A stretch of DNA of 64,000 nt from Cardiocondyla obscurior (GCF_019399895.1 NC_091873.1:5755501-5819500), one strand, 5' to 3'. Counted from the first letter of the stretch, positions 28,101-41,600 are shown. Made by a program: numbers and translations. Notes: generated by a model from the letters alone, not told the origin.

Positions 28101-28992
28101 CTTGAAAAATATATACGCAACGGACAATGTGACGTTCAACAATTATCACGTACGAGCGCAACGCGGTCTTAGCACCGCCTTTACAAGGAATTTCCTGCGC
28201 TCGTCTGATAGCAATGGCTCTCTGGTCACCGTTCAAGAGGTGAATTCCGGCCTCCTGAAACGTGGTATCGTGGACGTCATGCTGGAGAGCAACGAGCATC
28301 GTCAAGCGATGTTCTCGTTAGGATTATTTGCCGGCGGCCTCGGTAGTTTCGTTTCGAGCCAAGACGAAGACGCGGAAGCCGACGACGAGGTAGCCACCGC
28401 TGGAATGGAGATCGATTTTCTCGACGTCGGAATACGACCGTTTGTTTTCTTCTCCGGACAGAGCGAGCTGATGGGCCATGTCTGGTCCGGCACGGCGGAT
28501 AAGAGGACTCCCGCCTTTCAAGCTCTCGCTTCCTTGTACAGTCACAACGAATATGTGCCATTGGGTTCCGGTTTTGTAGCGGAGATCGACGTTGAGGGTG
28601 CTGTCAGCTTCGAGCTGGCCGGAGAAATCCAGCTCAGTCTGTGGTCGAGGAACGCGCGCTCTCTGGTCGAGATGGACGCCGGCGTGATGATCCACGGAGG
28701 TACCAAGGTTCACACGAGTTTCGTGCAGAGCAAGGCGGAATTTACGATGGGGATGGAGCCGAAGCTCCAGCTGTTCACCAACGTGGACTTTAGCGGGCCG
28801 GTGGCATTGTGTATGAGATTAAGCCAGCCGATTACTACCGTGAAACACCAGGTTTACAAGATCGAGAGAATACCTGGCAGTCGACACAAACTCAGGAAAA
28901 CGCGCCGGTCAAAGATTCACTCGCCAGGCCGATCTTATAGACTTAATCAGAAGAACAACGAGATGTGCGCCAAGTTTACGAGCTTAAGTTAA
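25137..28992 (+). CDS. Mtp: Microsomal triglyceride transfer protein, large subunit
   Basis: Three coding exons, 25137-25385, 26405-27058 and 27244-28992, join in phase 0 at GT-AG sites to give 883 residues, close to the roughly 890 of vertebrate MTP. The chosen Met starts a signal peptide (MVRRAIAGNCWKLWIILAAV...GG) followed by WEIGSGHKYKLSNTL, the start of the vitellogenin/large lipid transfer protein domain. Residues to about 300 form the N-terminal beta-barrel region, about 302-600 the helical repeat region (LPAHQAAMKIL, SLSPTPHIDVAK), and the rest the lipid-binding sheets. The C-terminus keeps the family-like NNEMCAKF before the stop. In the ER lumen, as a heterodimer with protein disulfide isomerase, MTP moves lipids onto nascent apolipoproteins (lipophorin in insects). 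No damage is seen. The large last exon is unusual only in holding two thirds of the protein. Confidence 0.93.
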
Positions 28993-29604
28993 CGCATACC
29001 GAACTGCCAGTGAGTTTTTACGTAATCCATAAAAAACAAAACTAGTTTTCTTTTAATTCTTACAGGGGTGAAATCGGAATATTAACGCGACAGCATTTGT
29101 GTTTAGATCGATGGCCAGCGTTGTATTTGAACTTCGACGATACGTTTACAGTTAAGTGAAGTCTTTTACAGATACATTACTCAATTTTATTTAAGTTACC
29201 GTTTTTTTTTTTATAGTTTAATTACGAAGAGAATAGAGCCTCCACAAATGCTCGAAAGTGTTATTCATTAAATTAAAATTTAAGAAGAGAGCCGATCATT
29301 AAGAAACTTTGATCTTTATACGCGGTGTATTACATTTTCTATTTTTGTGAAATAGTGATCGAATAGAACTACTGATTTTAATTCGAATTTACATTCAGAT
29401 TTACTGTATATTGTTTTAATTTCATCACTACGCATAATAAAAATATAATTATTTTCTTTTTTGAAAATTATTCGGGTGTATCTTGGTTCAGTTGTATATT
29501 CATTTTATATGTTTCTAGGTAACTGCGTTGATAAAAAAATTCTGTTAATAAAAAGACCGAAAGACACGTATTGTTCGTGCACGATGTATGTTTAATCGTA
29601 TTGA
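28993..29604. other. Convergent 3' regions of Mtp and the BMP-like gene
   Basis: This is the 612-base space between the two stop codons, with the genes pointing at each other. It is AT-rich and contains several AATAAA-like words on the plus strand (for example near 29,434 and 29,548). It most likely holds both 3' UTRs, which may overlap. No other gene is seen. Confidence 0.6.
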
Positions 29605-30699
29605 TTAGCGACACCCGCACTCGACGACGACCATGTCTTCGTAGCCGTACTCATAGGTCAGAGTGCCTCTGGCGTCCACGTAAAGCAGACTCGTAGGTGC
29701 CAGTTTGGTGGGCACGCAACATGCTCTTCCCACAAATTTGTTTCCACGGAGATCCTCGCTGGCCTGGAAAGCGCCGTGCATCAGCGTCTGCACGATCGCG
29801 TGCTTGGTGGGACTGAGATGATCCCCCAGAGGAAAAGCACACTTGCCGGAGCACTGATAAGCCTGATATCCCGGCGGAGCGATCACCCACTCGTCGTACG
29901 CGATCAGAGCGAAGTCCACGTACATGGGACGTCGGTGGCAGTTGTTGCGACGTTTCCTTCGTGGCAGCTCATCCTCCCAGCGGTCCTGATCTTCCTGCTC
30001 CTCCGTGGACCGCCGCTGACGTCGAACGTATCTCACCTTGCTGTAATTCAGCAAGAGAATCGGACTGTCGCTGTAAGCACGATACGTCAGCCTTCCGTGA
30101 ACGTAAAGTTTAACGGTATCGCCGTTTCTACCAGCGACGACGGACGTGATGTCGAAGGCTCGCCAAGCGTCGTCTTTCCTGGACCTCCGGATCATCTCGC
30201 TTCCGTTTCTCGTCGATGGCAGATCGTCTAACGATCTCACTCTGATTATCGCGCCGGCTATCCCGAGCAACTCCGCGGCTTCCAGCGTCTCGTCGACGTC
30301 GATGGACGGGATTGCGAATTCCAGGATCCTTCCGCCGTCGCCGAGTGGACCGGAAGTATGCACCGGCTGAATTGCGCGGACGACATCGGCGTCCGGGCGC
30401 CGATGGTACAGCTGCAGCATGTATCTGGATAGAGTCCCCCGGTGCTTCCGACGGTGCGCAGCGTCGCGCGACAGCCTTGTGCTGGTCTTGTTGAAAATCG
30501 GTCGACGTGACGTTAACAATGACGACGACGACGACGACGATGGGATCGACAGGTCGAAATGGATCAGCGCTTTCGCGTGCATGTTGGAAGTCCACCGGCT
30601 GATTGATCCAGCCTTCCACAAGCAGCACACGAAAAACGCACTCGCGCCTAACAGCAGCCAGTATCTCCGTTGAGTTTTAAACGAAGGCAGCGAAGCCAT
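29605..30699 (-). CDS. BMP-family TGF-beta ligand, BMP9/BMP10-like, intronless
   Basis: A single open frame of 364 codons. Residues 1-30 carry a signal-peptide-like segment (RRYWLLLGASAFFVCCLW) and 31-230 a short propeptide with a poly-Ser run near 54-60. A furin-type site RRQRR ends at 230, and a second basic site RRKRR lies at 247-251. The mature domain has the seven knot cysteines at 254, 283, 287, 327, 328, 361 and 363, including the one used for the inter-chain bond. PTKHAIVQTL and the ending YEDMVVVECGCR resemble the BMP9/BMP10 class more than Dpp/BMP2/4 or Gbb/BMP5-8. The stretch between cysteines 3 and 4 is about seven residues longer than in vertebrate BMP10. It is a secreted dimeric ligand for type I/II Ser/Thr kinase receptors signalling through Mad-type Smads. 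ADMP is the main alternative name; the family is certain, the class less so. Confidence 0.88.
   Translation of the reverse strand: MASLPSFKTQRRYWLLLGASAFFVCCLWKAGSISRWTSNMHAKALIHFDLSIPSSSSSSSLLTSRRPIFNKTSTRLSRDAAHRRKHRGTLSRYMLQLYHRRPDADVVRAIQPVHTSGPLGDGGRILEFAIPSIDVDETLEAAELLGIAGAIIRVRSLDDLPSTRNGSEMIRRSRKDDAWRAFDITSVVAGRNGDTVKLYVHGRLTYRAYSDSPILLLNYSKVRYVRRQRRSTEEQEDQDRWEDELPRRKRRNNCHRRPMYVDFALIAYDEWVIAPPGYQAYQCSGKCAFPLGDHLSPTKHAIVQTLMHGAFQASEDLRGNKFVGRACCVPTKLAPTSLLYVDARGTLTYEYGYEDMVVVECGCR
30522..30541. repeat. GAC trinucleotide repeat coding for poly-serine
   Basis: About six GAC/ACG units on the plus strand read as TCG codons on the minus strand. They give the serine run at residues 54-60 of the BMP-like propeptide. 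Its length could vary between individuals without changing the frame. Confidence 0.75.
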
Positions 30700-32647
30700 A
30701 GATTTTATTCGGGAAACTGAACAAAGTTTTACAAAAAGTCCCTGTCAAAATATTTCCAATATTACACTTTAAATAATTGACTTTGATATTTTTTCCATCG
30801 GAATTAAATGTAACTCGCGACGCTCGTGAAGAGACGAGATATTTTGATGCGCTCGTAAGTCTTGAATTAAAATATGATATTTTTATTTGTAATGATAGTT
30901 CTTTTTTTAATTTGTATTTTTTTTACTTTAGAAGATGCGACGTCGATGCCGTTTCACCTCGAACTGCGGACGTCGCAACCCTCGGAGATGAAAGCTTCGG
31001 TTGAAGGACCGTTTTCTTCAAATAGCCGCCAATCGAGGCGTTCGAAGTTGCCGCCTGGAATTCCCTTATCAACCGCAGACTACCACTCGACCGAGCGACC
31101 CTGCGTACTTACCCCGCCAGATCTTTAGTGCTCGTCGGTATCTTTAGCTGAAGAACGATATGAAGAATGCTCCTTTATGATTAGATAGAGAAAATCTACA
31201 GCTCTTCTAATGTAATAGACTTCGTAATTTTTCTAACTCACGTCGCGAACAGATGTTCCATTCATAAAATTATGACACATTGCAAATAATTATTTGCAAT
31301 CGCGCGGTTCTTTTTTTTTTTTATTTTCCACGCGTATCAGTTTACTAATAAATTTACTGATTAATAATAATAAATAAAAAATTATTATATAATAATATAA
31401 TACACTTTAATAAGTTTACAAATTTAATTAACAAATTGTATTTTTAATTTTAGAGTACTCAGCATGTCCAACAAACGGCAATACGTATTTCGAGCCGCAT
31501 CGATCGACAGATTCGTCACATGAATGCCGCGGCATCAGGGGTATAACAATGGTGGAACGGAGTGTAGATTCTACTCGCAGCTGTCCCCATTCCTTTCAAG
31601 AAGGCCAACGAATGCGGCGATAGTGCATGACGATATGTGGAGGGTAAGTCTGTATTAAAAATAGGGATGAAAATCACCGGCCGGCGTTTCGAGGCGCACG
31701 GCTGGCGCATGTGCAGCGCGTAGTGGCGGATTATCGGTAGATCCGGTTCGGGGTGGATGCCGGCGCGATGACGACGAAAGGGTGGTCGTCGCAGCACCCG
31801 TTCGGCCGCCCGGCATCGATTCGCGCCGCTTTCGCCACGACGGTGCGCGGGGGTGACGTCATGGCGCCGCGTTTACGGCAGTGAAGGGGTAGTCCGCATC
31901 GAGGTTCCGTTCGTGCGAGCGTGCGAGCGAGCGATCAGTGGCGAAGCAAAAGCAGTGTCATGCCGTGGCCCTGACCTAAGGCTCCCTTTCGGCCAGCCAA
32001 GCCGACCACCCTGGTGCCATCCCTCGTTCTCGGTTCCTTCTCGAATCCGCGCCCGACGGGACCCGCTCGTCCGTGACTCCGGCGCAGCCCTCGCTCGGAA
32101 AGTCGCAGCGGGCCTGGATTCTCTTCTCTTCTCCCCACGCCAGTGAGTATACGCTTATCTCTTGTCGAGCTCAGCTCGAGCGAGCATGCGGCCACGCACC
32201 GGTATCTCTGCACGCTCGCTCGTCCGCTCCACCACTCTTTTTTTTTTTTATCTCTCGGTCTCGCGCACTTTCTCTCTCTTTCTTTCTCTCTCGCGCGCTC
32301 CCTCGAGATTACAATATTTTCATTGTCACTGCGAAAGATAGCAACTCCGCCGTCGCGAGTCCATTGTACGACGGCGATTCCGTGCGCGGACGGCGAGCTC
32401 GCCGCGGTTCGCGCGATAAACTCGCTTTTTCCCCCCCGTCGTGTACTAGCGCGACGAGGGATAATCGTAATCGTTATGGGATTCGAAGTCGAACTTTGGT
32501 ACGAACTCCGCAGTCGAGTCAATTTGTTACGAGACCGCGCTCGAGTCGCTCGTGGCAGACGATCTCGCCGTACCAGAAGCCGTTTGGCGTCTCTAGTCTG
32601 GCGGCGCGCCGCGGTACCGCATCTCGTACCTGTTTAGACCCGCCGTC
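30700..32647. promoter_or_regulatory. Divergent intergenic region between the BMP-like gene and Acsl
   Basis: Both flanking genes start outward from this segment, so it should contain both promoters and 5' UTRs. The left part (30,700-31,450) is AT-rich. From about 31,530 it becomes CpG-rich, and the stretch 31,800-32,650 leading into the Acsl start codon is the likeliest Acsl promoter and 5' UTR. A donor-like CCAG|TGAGTA region near 32,142 might mark a non-coding 5' exon. No core promoter element is clear. Confidence 0.4.
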
Positions 32648-35600
32648 ATGCAGGTAGTCGCGCTTGCTTACGATTACGTAAGCCTGGCAAGTCTCTCCCG
32701 AACGGTTCAAACGATTTTAAACGAAGTGTTACAGTCTCAATTCGAGGACTACTTGCCGTATCTGGGTGGCGCAGCCGGCGCTCTCTTCGTCACCGGGGTG
32801 GCTTACTGGGCTTCCAGACCAACGGCCGAGAAACCGCTATTTCCGCTCGACTCACAGGCGCTGCTGCTACCGGTAAGTAACTTCATTTTCTTCACCTACG
32901 ATAATTTACACGCCCACATATCCTCCTTCTTCTTATTCCGTATCAAGCTCGATAAGACGAAGCTGAGAAATATATTAATCTCGCTTTTATTTCACGTTGA
33001 ATACGTATTGCACTTTTAAGAACGTCGCTGGTTCGGAACTTCGTAAAAAGATCTCGCTATTTAAACGATAGATTTTTTTCTCGCTAAACCGGAATTATTT
33101 TAATCCAATGCGATGGCCTTCGGATATTTACCAGTCACGCATCGAATTGTGTTATATATTTATCGAGGAACATCAGGAATCGAAATAGTCACGGGAGAGG
33201 TACAACGTATCACGTGAAAGATACTCATCAGTTTATCGTTGAAGTTTCCTATGAAAGATCTGTAATTCACGTTAGACTTTGAAAAGGAATTTTATTTTTC
33301 ATAATTTATTTTTACGTATTATTATTTATTCATGCACTTTTCCGTATATTTTATGTATAAAATCTAGATTCCCTACATTTTTTATTTTTTTATTTTTGTG
33401 TGTCACGCGGCGCGTGACCAGATTATTAATGGGTGTGTGTGTTGAATTCTAACGTAAATCACAGATTGTCTAAAGTGGACTTTGACGTGGTTATAAAGTA
33501 CACATAGAAAAAAAATTAACATATAAAAGTCGAATCTCTCTGCCATGTACGTAAGTTACGCAATGGAAAGAGCTGGAAAACAACTTGATAAATTAAATTC
33601 TTCGATTTTATATCGCCTTGTATGAATGCTCTTCTCTCAGTTGGAAAATCACGAGATGCGAGGTTTCATTGATACTGTTATTTAAATCGGACAACAAAAT
33701 AGATAACTCAGATAGAGACACGTTTATCAAACACGCCGTTATATTGTTCTGTTTAAAAAGAAATATGTGAATTAGTAAGATATGGTTGAGCGAATTAAAG
33801 GCGTGTCGTCTAATTATTATTACTATATTAAAGATCTCTTACATTTACATGAAATATTACGCGATAAACTTTTTTCTTTTAACAAGTACAAAGTACAAGT
33901 ACAAAGGTTTCTCACATTATCGCGCAATAAAAGACCGTTGAAAGAACTTTGTGAGAAAGCAAGTAAGACTGCTACTGATACTTGCGTTGCAAGCCGATGA
34001 ACTAGTTGAGGGCATTTAACTTGATATCTGTACAATGCCTATTGATTAAATATTTGTACTGACACTGCCTGCGACATACACAGGCGCGATCACCGAAGAT
34101 ATTAAGATTAGATAAGGCATATCTTAAACTAATTAAAATCATAAAAATACAAACATGTACTTTAATACTTATGAAAGAGAAAAAAAAAAAGGAATATTAA
34201 AATCAACTTTGCTTATCTGCAGTCTTACATCTATTACTTTTTTTTATTAATTACGTTAATTTTTTTTTAATTATACAAAATATACATAGACGCAATGCGA
34301 GTCATATATTTATTAAATATTTAGCACGCGTTATTAATTCGTGTTCAAAAAAACTATTTTTTAATTTTTTTTTTATATTTCTTACATAATATATTCTTTT
34401 ATTATTTCCATAATTTTATATTTCTATAACATTTCATTTAGCAATGACTCGCTTTTAAGTAAGCAATTCAAAAATTTGTTAGAAGGAAGAAGGTATATCT
34501 TCGTAGAGTTTTTTAATCGGGGGATTATCCATTGTCGACCTACTTTCTCGACATCTAGACTAGAAGAGTTTCCAAATGCGTATTTAAAAAAAAAAGAAGC
34601 TTGGATTTTAAGAACGACGAAGGCCACTTACACGAGCGTGTAAGTGGCAGAGTTACAATGCCCGGATAACGTGTAAAAATATATACGCGCGTATCACGAA
34701 GTCATACAATTTGTCGGGCGGAGCGATACGTCTGTCGGAAGTTTCTCACATTTTCCTTTCGCTTGGTCATTGAATCAGTCGTTTGCGTGTCTGGCACCTC
34801 CAGATTCATTCATCGGGGAAAGAATGAACGCGCCACGTATGGTGCCCACCGCCATGTGAAATATCTCGCTAAGTATCAGACGTTGGAAATACCTGCGCTA
34901 AAGTTTATTTTAGAAGCCTGACTACAAATATAATGAGCTTTTCAGATTAACAATACCAATCGACTCGCAACGACCCTCGTTCCGTGCTATCAGTTTACAT
35001 AAGCTTCCACTGCAGACGTTCACCGAGGAATATTGATTCTAGTGAACTCATTATGACTTTTATTTTTTTTTTATCTATCAACACATTAATATTTATAAGC
35101 CTAGTAAATGAGCGCCTCTTTTTCATTAGTATCATAAAATTTTCAGTTACAAAGTGTAATTATATGGCAATCACGGTTTAACTTATGATTTCTCGATTTA
35201 ATTAAATTTCTTTTTCCAACGATTGCATTTTATGACCCCTTGGCACTATAAAAGTAATTTTTATTTTTTTTAATTCGTTCGATCGACTTCCAAATGATTG
35301 GCATTTGACCTTATTATCTGACGCCGGGAATTATGAATCTAACGGAATAATTTTTATATATTTTTCCGGCCGAACGTTAATAGGAAACTTTAATGTAGAG
35401 TTCGTTAAAGGAGCCAAAGGAACGATATGACATTTCAAGAGCCTGCGATGTTATATTATTAATTAGCAACGTAATCAGCCAATTTGTATTTTTTTTTTCT
35501 TTTAAATCCCTGGAATTCTTTTTCCGCTCAAAAGCAGAAAGTTTAAGTTATGTAAGGTAGTTTAAACTTTTAAAAGCAACGTAATATTCCGCATCACCCA

Positions 35601-38600
35601 CTTCATATTCTTCCAGCAAGATCTTTGCTACACGCCACGTCGACACTAATCGGCGACCCGTAAAACGGTCGATGAGAGTTTCGGGTTTTCGACTCGGCCC
35701 ACATCCTGTCCGTCCCTAAATTGTGTCGTAAACGGCAAGCGAACCCATGTTTTGCGGTGGATATCCTTTCGCGATGAAAAACGATACGTGGAAAGGAGGA
35801 AAGAGTACCATGCGACCGAGTGTCGAGGCGTCGACTGACCATACTTGCGTTGGCGACCGGCCAGAACTTTTCGGAAAGAGCTGAGAACGGCAACGCTCGA
35901 CCGGCATAGGTACTATATTTAAGCCAAAGTTCTTCGCGCAGAAGATGAGCCTTGCGAAGACCGGTTAGTTTAGTCGATTCTATGCTAATACTGTCAATAT
36001 ATAAACTGAATATATGATTTATAGCTCTTTAATGTCGAATCTTTTGGGTGACGCTTCGATTAGAAAAATACACCTGGCTCGCTGGCCATTTAACACATGC
36101 AAATTAATTAGCTCTACTCATCAAAATGTTAAAATTTAAATTACAGCTGCATAAAATTGATGAAGAGTTAGAATTTTTCTTAAAAGCTTTACACGTACTT
36201 TACTCACAGAAATTAATTTTATTAAAGAGCCAGCCCACATAGTGTATAAAATTAAAGCTCTCAAATATTTCTTATGTACATGAAAAAAAAAAATGAAAAA
36301 AAAAGCCAACAAATTTTACTTGCTTATCTAAATTAACTGGGTTGAGTGCTCAAGATGATCGATGATATTGACAGTATATTATGGCAACGCACCTCTTCCG
36401 TTCACCAGGCAGCATCATCCGCATGACATCTACGTCGCGAGCCAAAACCTCGGGCCGAAAGCTTGGCCGCAAGCTCAACTTGAATTCAGTGGCCGCGGAC
36501 GCGTTGGTCCGGCTGGTCCAATCTACCTATCTTACATCCCGCGTAAGAGGAACCGATCTCGAGATCGTGCATCGCGAATTTCGGCGGCGTGCGCGCCCGT
36601 TAAAAGTGCGCGTTTAACGTGTTGCACGCGCGAGGATGTCGTCGAGCTGCTTCTTCCACGAGCCGATTCATCCGCCGATAGATCTTGGCGATCAGTCCGA
36701 TCCGTTTAAGGTGGAGTAGCCTTTTCGTGAAGAGGGTAGCTTTCGGAGTGGACGGCAATCGCGCGCAAGCGGTCCATCCTCGCATCTCACCGCGACTCGG
36801 TGATCGATCACCTTCTCTCGCCCGGTTTTTTTTCTTTTTTTTTTTTATTTTTTCGAAGGCCGCAGGACTACTCGCAATATAAATCTTCCGCGAGTTCCGC
36901 CCCGTGGCCCACGCGGAAATTGTCCTCTGATATTCGGCGACTGTTTCACTCTCGCGAGAGTCCAAGTGGGTCGCGCCGAAATGTGTTGCACGGTGGAAAT
37001 CGAAGAAACGATATTAGGAACGCGTCACGGTCGAGTGCATTTTAATATATTATTGGTTTTCGAATTAGACGAGGGTAGAAGCTTGCCGCTACGTTTTTGT
37101 ACATTTGTACGATTTTCATCCCCCGTGAAAGAAAAACTCGCTCGCTCGCTTCTACATACTGGACCGGTTATTCGTAATTAATAGGTCTATTTAATTAATT
37201 GTAATTAAACGCGATTGTGAATTTAAATTGTAGATTATTGAACATTCGAATGCGTGATTGTCGTAAGAAAATTCAAACCGCGCATAATTTCTTTTAATTT
37301 AAAAACCTACAATCCTTGGAAAAAAAAATTTTAATATTAAATTACACGTTATAAAACGTTATATCGCAATTAATTATTGTATTTAATGCTAATTGCTATT
37401 TAAATGATAAACGACTGTAGTTTAGCTTTTATTTACAACGACGTTAGCAGCATTAAGTTTTTTCTTAATTATCTCACGATTAGTGGACGATTACGTTAAC
37501 GTAAAAGTGCAAATCATTAAAGCGCCTGATAATGAAAGTATATGATATAATTACGAGAGTAGGTCGCGATATGCGGACGTGTCGCCGTGTGTAACATGCA
37601 TTCGTATAAATATATATTCACTTCTCTCTATTTTTCGGCATTAAACAAAATTCAAATTAATTTTCCATTAAAGACCATCGACTTTTTAATTAAAAAAAAA
37701 AAAGGAAAAAAAAATCATTTAAATGACGAGGAAGATATCGCTAAATCGAACCGAGAAATTATTCCTCAATCTCTTGCTCGTGAACGTAAGCTCTGAGCGT
37801 GTCGATTTCCCTTCCAAGCCGTAAATGCTCGCGAACTAGGTCCCGAGGGGTGACAAATTTTTTTTTTGCGATCAAGGAGACGGATATTTCGGCGCGGGGA
37901 AGACGGCAAAAACTGCCGCAAGGATACGTGGGCTATTTCAATAACGCCTCGTGCGTTACATCGAACGGTATGTGCGTTGGGAATGTGGGTGGTTCGATGT
38001 CGTCGTTGCACAAGGCATGTCGATGAAGCCCAAGAGAAGCCCACGACCGCGTCGGCCGGTGGTGGTGAGATCGATATACATATAGGAAACACGCGAGATA
38101 CCTACGTGCACGGCTGCTACGCGATATACGGCATATGCTGTCCCTTTGCCCTCGGCCCTTACATCCGGTCCGCGTGGCCCTGCGTAAACGGCCGCTCTCG
38201 TCAGGTGTACCCGCGCGTGTAGTGTGCGTAAAGTACGGTTAAAATTAGTGCCGCACGTCGGGATTGCGTAATGCGACGAACGTGCCGGATGTGATTTTAC
38301 GCTAATTCTTTTCTTTTTTTCGCAGGGCAATGAACACATCCGAGTGTCCAAGTTCTACAAGGAGGGCAAGGAGGGAAAGTTCGTCACCTTTCTCTACGAG
38401 GACACCCGCACCCTGTACGAGGGCTTTCGGCGCGGCGCCAAGGAGTCCAGTAAGTCATTGATCCTCGGAAGCGGCCTGTTTGTCGGGAGTGGAAATGGAG
38501 AACCGTCGATATTAATTTCAATTAGCGCTCAGTCCGCGCTCAGCACGTTCCAATCAACCAGCGGTGCCGTTACGCGGATGCGTTCCACGTGAATTTAAAT

Positions 38601-41600
38601 GAAAATAATGGACGGCGGGCTTCGAGATGCGTCGCGGAATTCGCAAGTCTGCCAGTCGCGGAAACAACCTTGACGATCTCGCGCGTTTCTGCCGCACATA
38701 CGCCCGACCGGTGTACGCAAACGCGTGCGTCGATTTAGCGGATCGTTTGGCAAGCGACTCCGGCACGGTCGCGCTGTAAAGCGAATAAACAACCGAGTAG
38801 CTTCCTAACGAGCGCGAGCGACGGTGCTTAACGGCGCGAATTACCGGCGTGGATTATTACGGCGGCGGTGGCTCGCCTTCTAGCCGCGTCGTCGATTCGA
38901 CGACCTTTCCCGACGAAGGTTGACAGTTATTTCGGTCGCGTATATATCTTTTATATTTTTGCCGCACTGCGTAACTCACGCCCGCGCGACCGACACCTGT
39001 CGCTATTCTGTACGCGACCTATAACGACGACGACGATGACAATGACGACAGACATCGAAGATCGATAATCTCGCCGGAGATAGTTTCGCCCGTACGGCGA
39101 TCATGCGAGGAAATCTCGTGGAGAACCCATCCGCTGCCGGCCGTCCGCCGTTCTAGGTCAAGTCAAACCCTCGAGTATATCCCGGCGGAGGCGAAAAGAA
39201 CATGTGCGAGCAGAATGGAGTTGTACGTTTTGAAGTTTAAAGCCGCTATAAATTACAAAGACCGTGATAACGTAATTAACACCGTCGAACACGTGGGGGC
39301 CTGCGAAAGCTTCCGAGCCAATATGTAACATCTGCTCGTAACTGTATTTAGAATTCATTAAAAATAAAGTACTCGATAAACAGTACGTACTTACCTATCG
39401 AAAATAACGGTGACGCCGCGAACTGCAATGATGACAGATGCCTCGCGAATTCTTGAAATTTTTATTTTATTTTAAGACGAGAAAAGGGAACATCGTAGTA
39501 AATGCAGATCACGTGCAATTTTGTGTAATAATCCGACGAACATTAAAGACTCTGGTTTAATTAATACGCGGATAATTGAATCGTTATATCAGTCGGCTAA
39601 CGTAAGAATATATTTACTGAAACAATTTGGCTTCTTAATTAACGTTAATGCTCTTTCTTCCGCAGATAACGGTCCCTGTCTTGGATGGAGGGACGGGCCC
39701 AACAAACCATACCAATGGCTTCATTACAACGAGACGCTGCTCAGAGCAAAAAATTTTGGTTCCGGCCTAGTGTCTCTGGGGCTGGCCCCTGGTCAACAAA
39801 CCTTAGTAGGCCTGTACAGTCAAAATTGTCCCGAGTGGATTCTCACCGAGCAGGCATGCTACTCGTACTCGCTCGTGGTGGTGCCATTGTACGACACTTT
39901 GGGTCCGGATGCTTGCGCGTATATAATAAATCAAGCTGACATTAATCTGGTGGTGTGCGAAGACGACCAAAAGTGCAATTTGCTCCTCGACAAAGCGCCG
40001 AGGTATGTGGCGACGTTAATCTCCCTCTCACGTCTCCCTGCCCTCCAAAGTCTTTAACAAATTTTATTAATTGCATTTTTTTTTATATACTTTAATTTAT
40101 CAAATTTTTTTCTAACGAATTTGAACGTGGATCGGAAGCCAAAAATGATCCGCGTGCGTTTCGAGCGTTCCGGTTTCTTCAAAGAAAACTCTCTCAGGGT
40201 CGCCCCCCCGAAAACAGCTTTAAAAGCGCGCGATGTTGAAAGCGTTAATCTGTAACACTGCCAAAAGCTCGGGCGGCAGAATACGGCGGTTGCTGGCCGA
40301 GAAATCCCTTGGCGGCGATCTCCTCGCGGCCAGGCCTTAACAGATTCTCGACTCTCGACAGATGTTTACGGAAGCTGGTGGTGGTGAAGGAGACGCGGCC
40401 GGCGACGAACCAGCGGGCGAAGAACCGCGGTGTCGAGCTGTACAAGTTCGACGACATCGAGCGACTCGGCGCGCAGAGGAATCATCCTGAGCTGCCGCCG
40501 AAGCCGTCCGATCTCTGCACGATATGCTACACATCTGGTACCACCGGGAACCCGAAGGGCGTGATGCTCACCCACGAGAACGTCATGGCGTCGAATTGCG
40601 CGGTGGTGATGCAGCTTGGCGACCACTGGATCACGTCCCAGGACACGATGATCAGTTTCCTCCCGTTGGCGCACATGCTGGAGCGTTGCTGCGAGAACAC
40701 CATGTACATGATGGGCGGCTCGGTCGGCTTCTACAGCGGCGACATCAAGAAGCTGCCCGAGGACATGAAAGCCCTTCGGCCTACCGTTATGCCGGCTGTG
40801 CCTAGGCTGCTCAATCGCGTATACGACAAGGTAAGCCATGTCGAACGCTTATTCTCGGCGGTTCAAAAAAATCCTCGAGAAGAGACTCTGAAGAGTCGCA
40901 GATCAAAATAGATTTTTATCTTTCGACTTTGTTCATTAATTTACGCACGGCTATTATTTTAAACGCAAACTGTTGCGGAATAAAATTAATAAAAGATCTA
41001 GTCGCAAATAAGAGAGAGAAAAAAAGAAGATGTTCCCCCGCAAAGGTCGGGAAAAGATAACGGAGCGAAACGTAAATGTGATGCTCATGACCTTTAACGA
41101 GAGAGCCGTTCTGGAATATCTCGCGCCTAGTGATTAAATCTTGAAAGTGTTCTCACGTTTGCAACGTGCGATCGTACTCTGTTTATCGCCGCGGTTTATT
41201 TCGAGGCTTATTGCTGTTGTCCGCGCGCGTTTCGCGTTGATCTGCAATATTTTATTTTTAGTTTGCACTTGGGTCGGCTACTGGATCGCGTGATAAATGT
41301 GTCGCGTAGCCCGTCCCACGTCGCAATACCTAAAGAATACGGTTAATGAATCGTTGTTAATTTGAAACGTGGCAACCAAAATATCGTTCGCGAGCGCAGT
41401 TAACGTCGCGATGAATCCGACGAAGCGTTAATGCCATTACGTTACAGAATTTTACCGTATCGATTTTTCTGATTAGATAATTCACGCTTTCGCGATCGGC
41501 AACTACGTTTTCTGCCTATTTTTAAAACTGAATTGTCGATGTAGGGAGTATACGTCAACACCTTTTTTTTTCCCCCTCCCTCCTGACCTAAAATGATTAC

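Noticed and set aside
30915..31128. Plus-strand acceptor followed by a 65-residue open frame (beginning EDATSMPFHLEL), in phase with the orphan signal-peptide exons at 23.9-24.7 kb
   Set aside because: The phase match has a one-in-three chance, the peptide has no recognised motif, and the gene would have to span Mtp and the BMP-like gene. Not enough to join them.
35984..36000. Resemblance of TAATACTGTCA to the start of the miR-8 family
   Set aside because: The match stops after 11 bases (the next bases differ from the mature microRNA) and no suitable precursor hairpin is evident.
35985..36378. Short inverted words (ATATTGACAGTAT and its complement) about 390 bp apart
   Set aside because: Only about 13 AT-rich bases match, with no flanking target duplication. 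Likely chance in AT-rich DNA.
39521..39665. An open frame running into Acsl exon 3 from upstream
   Set aside because: It is intron sequence left open by chance. The acceptor at 39,664-39,665 restores the conserved NNGPCLG junction with exon 2.
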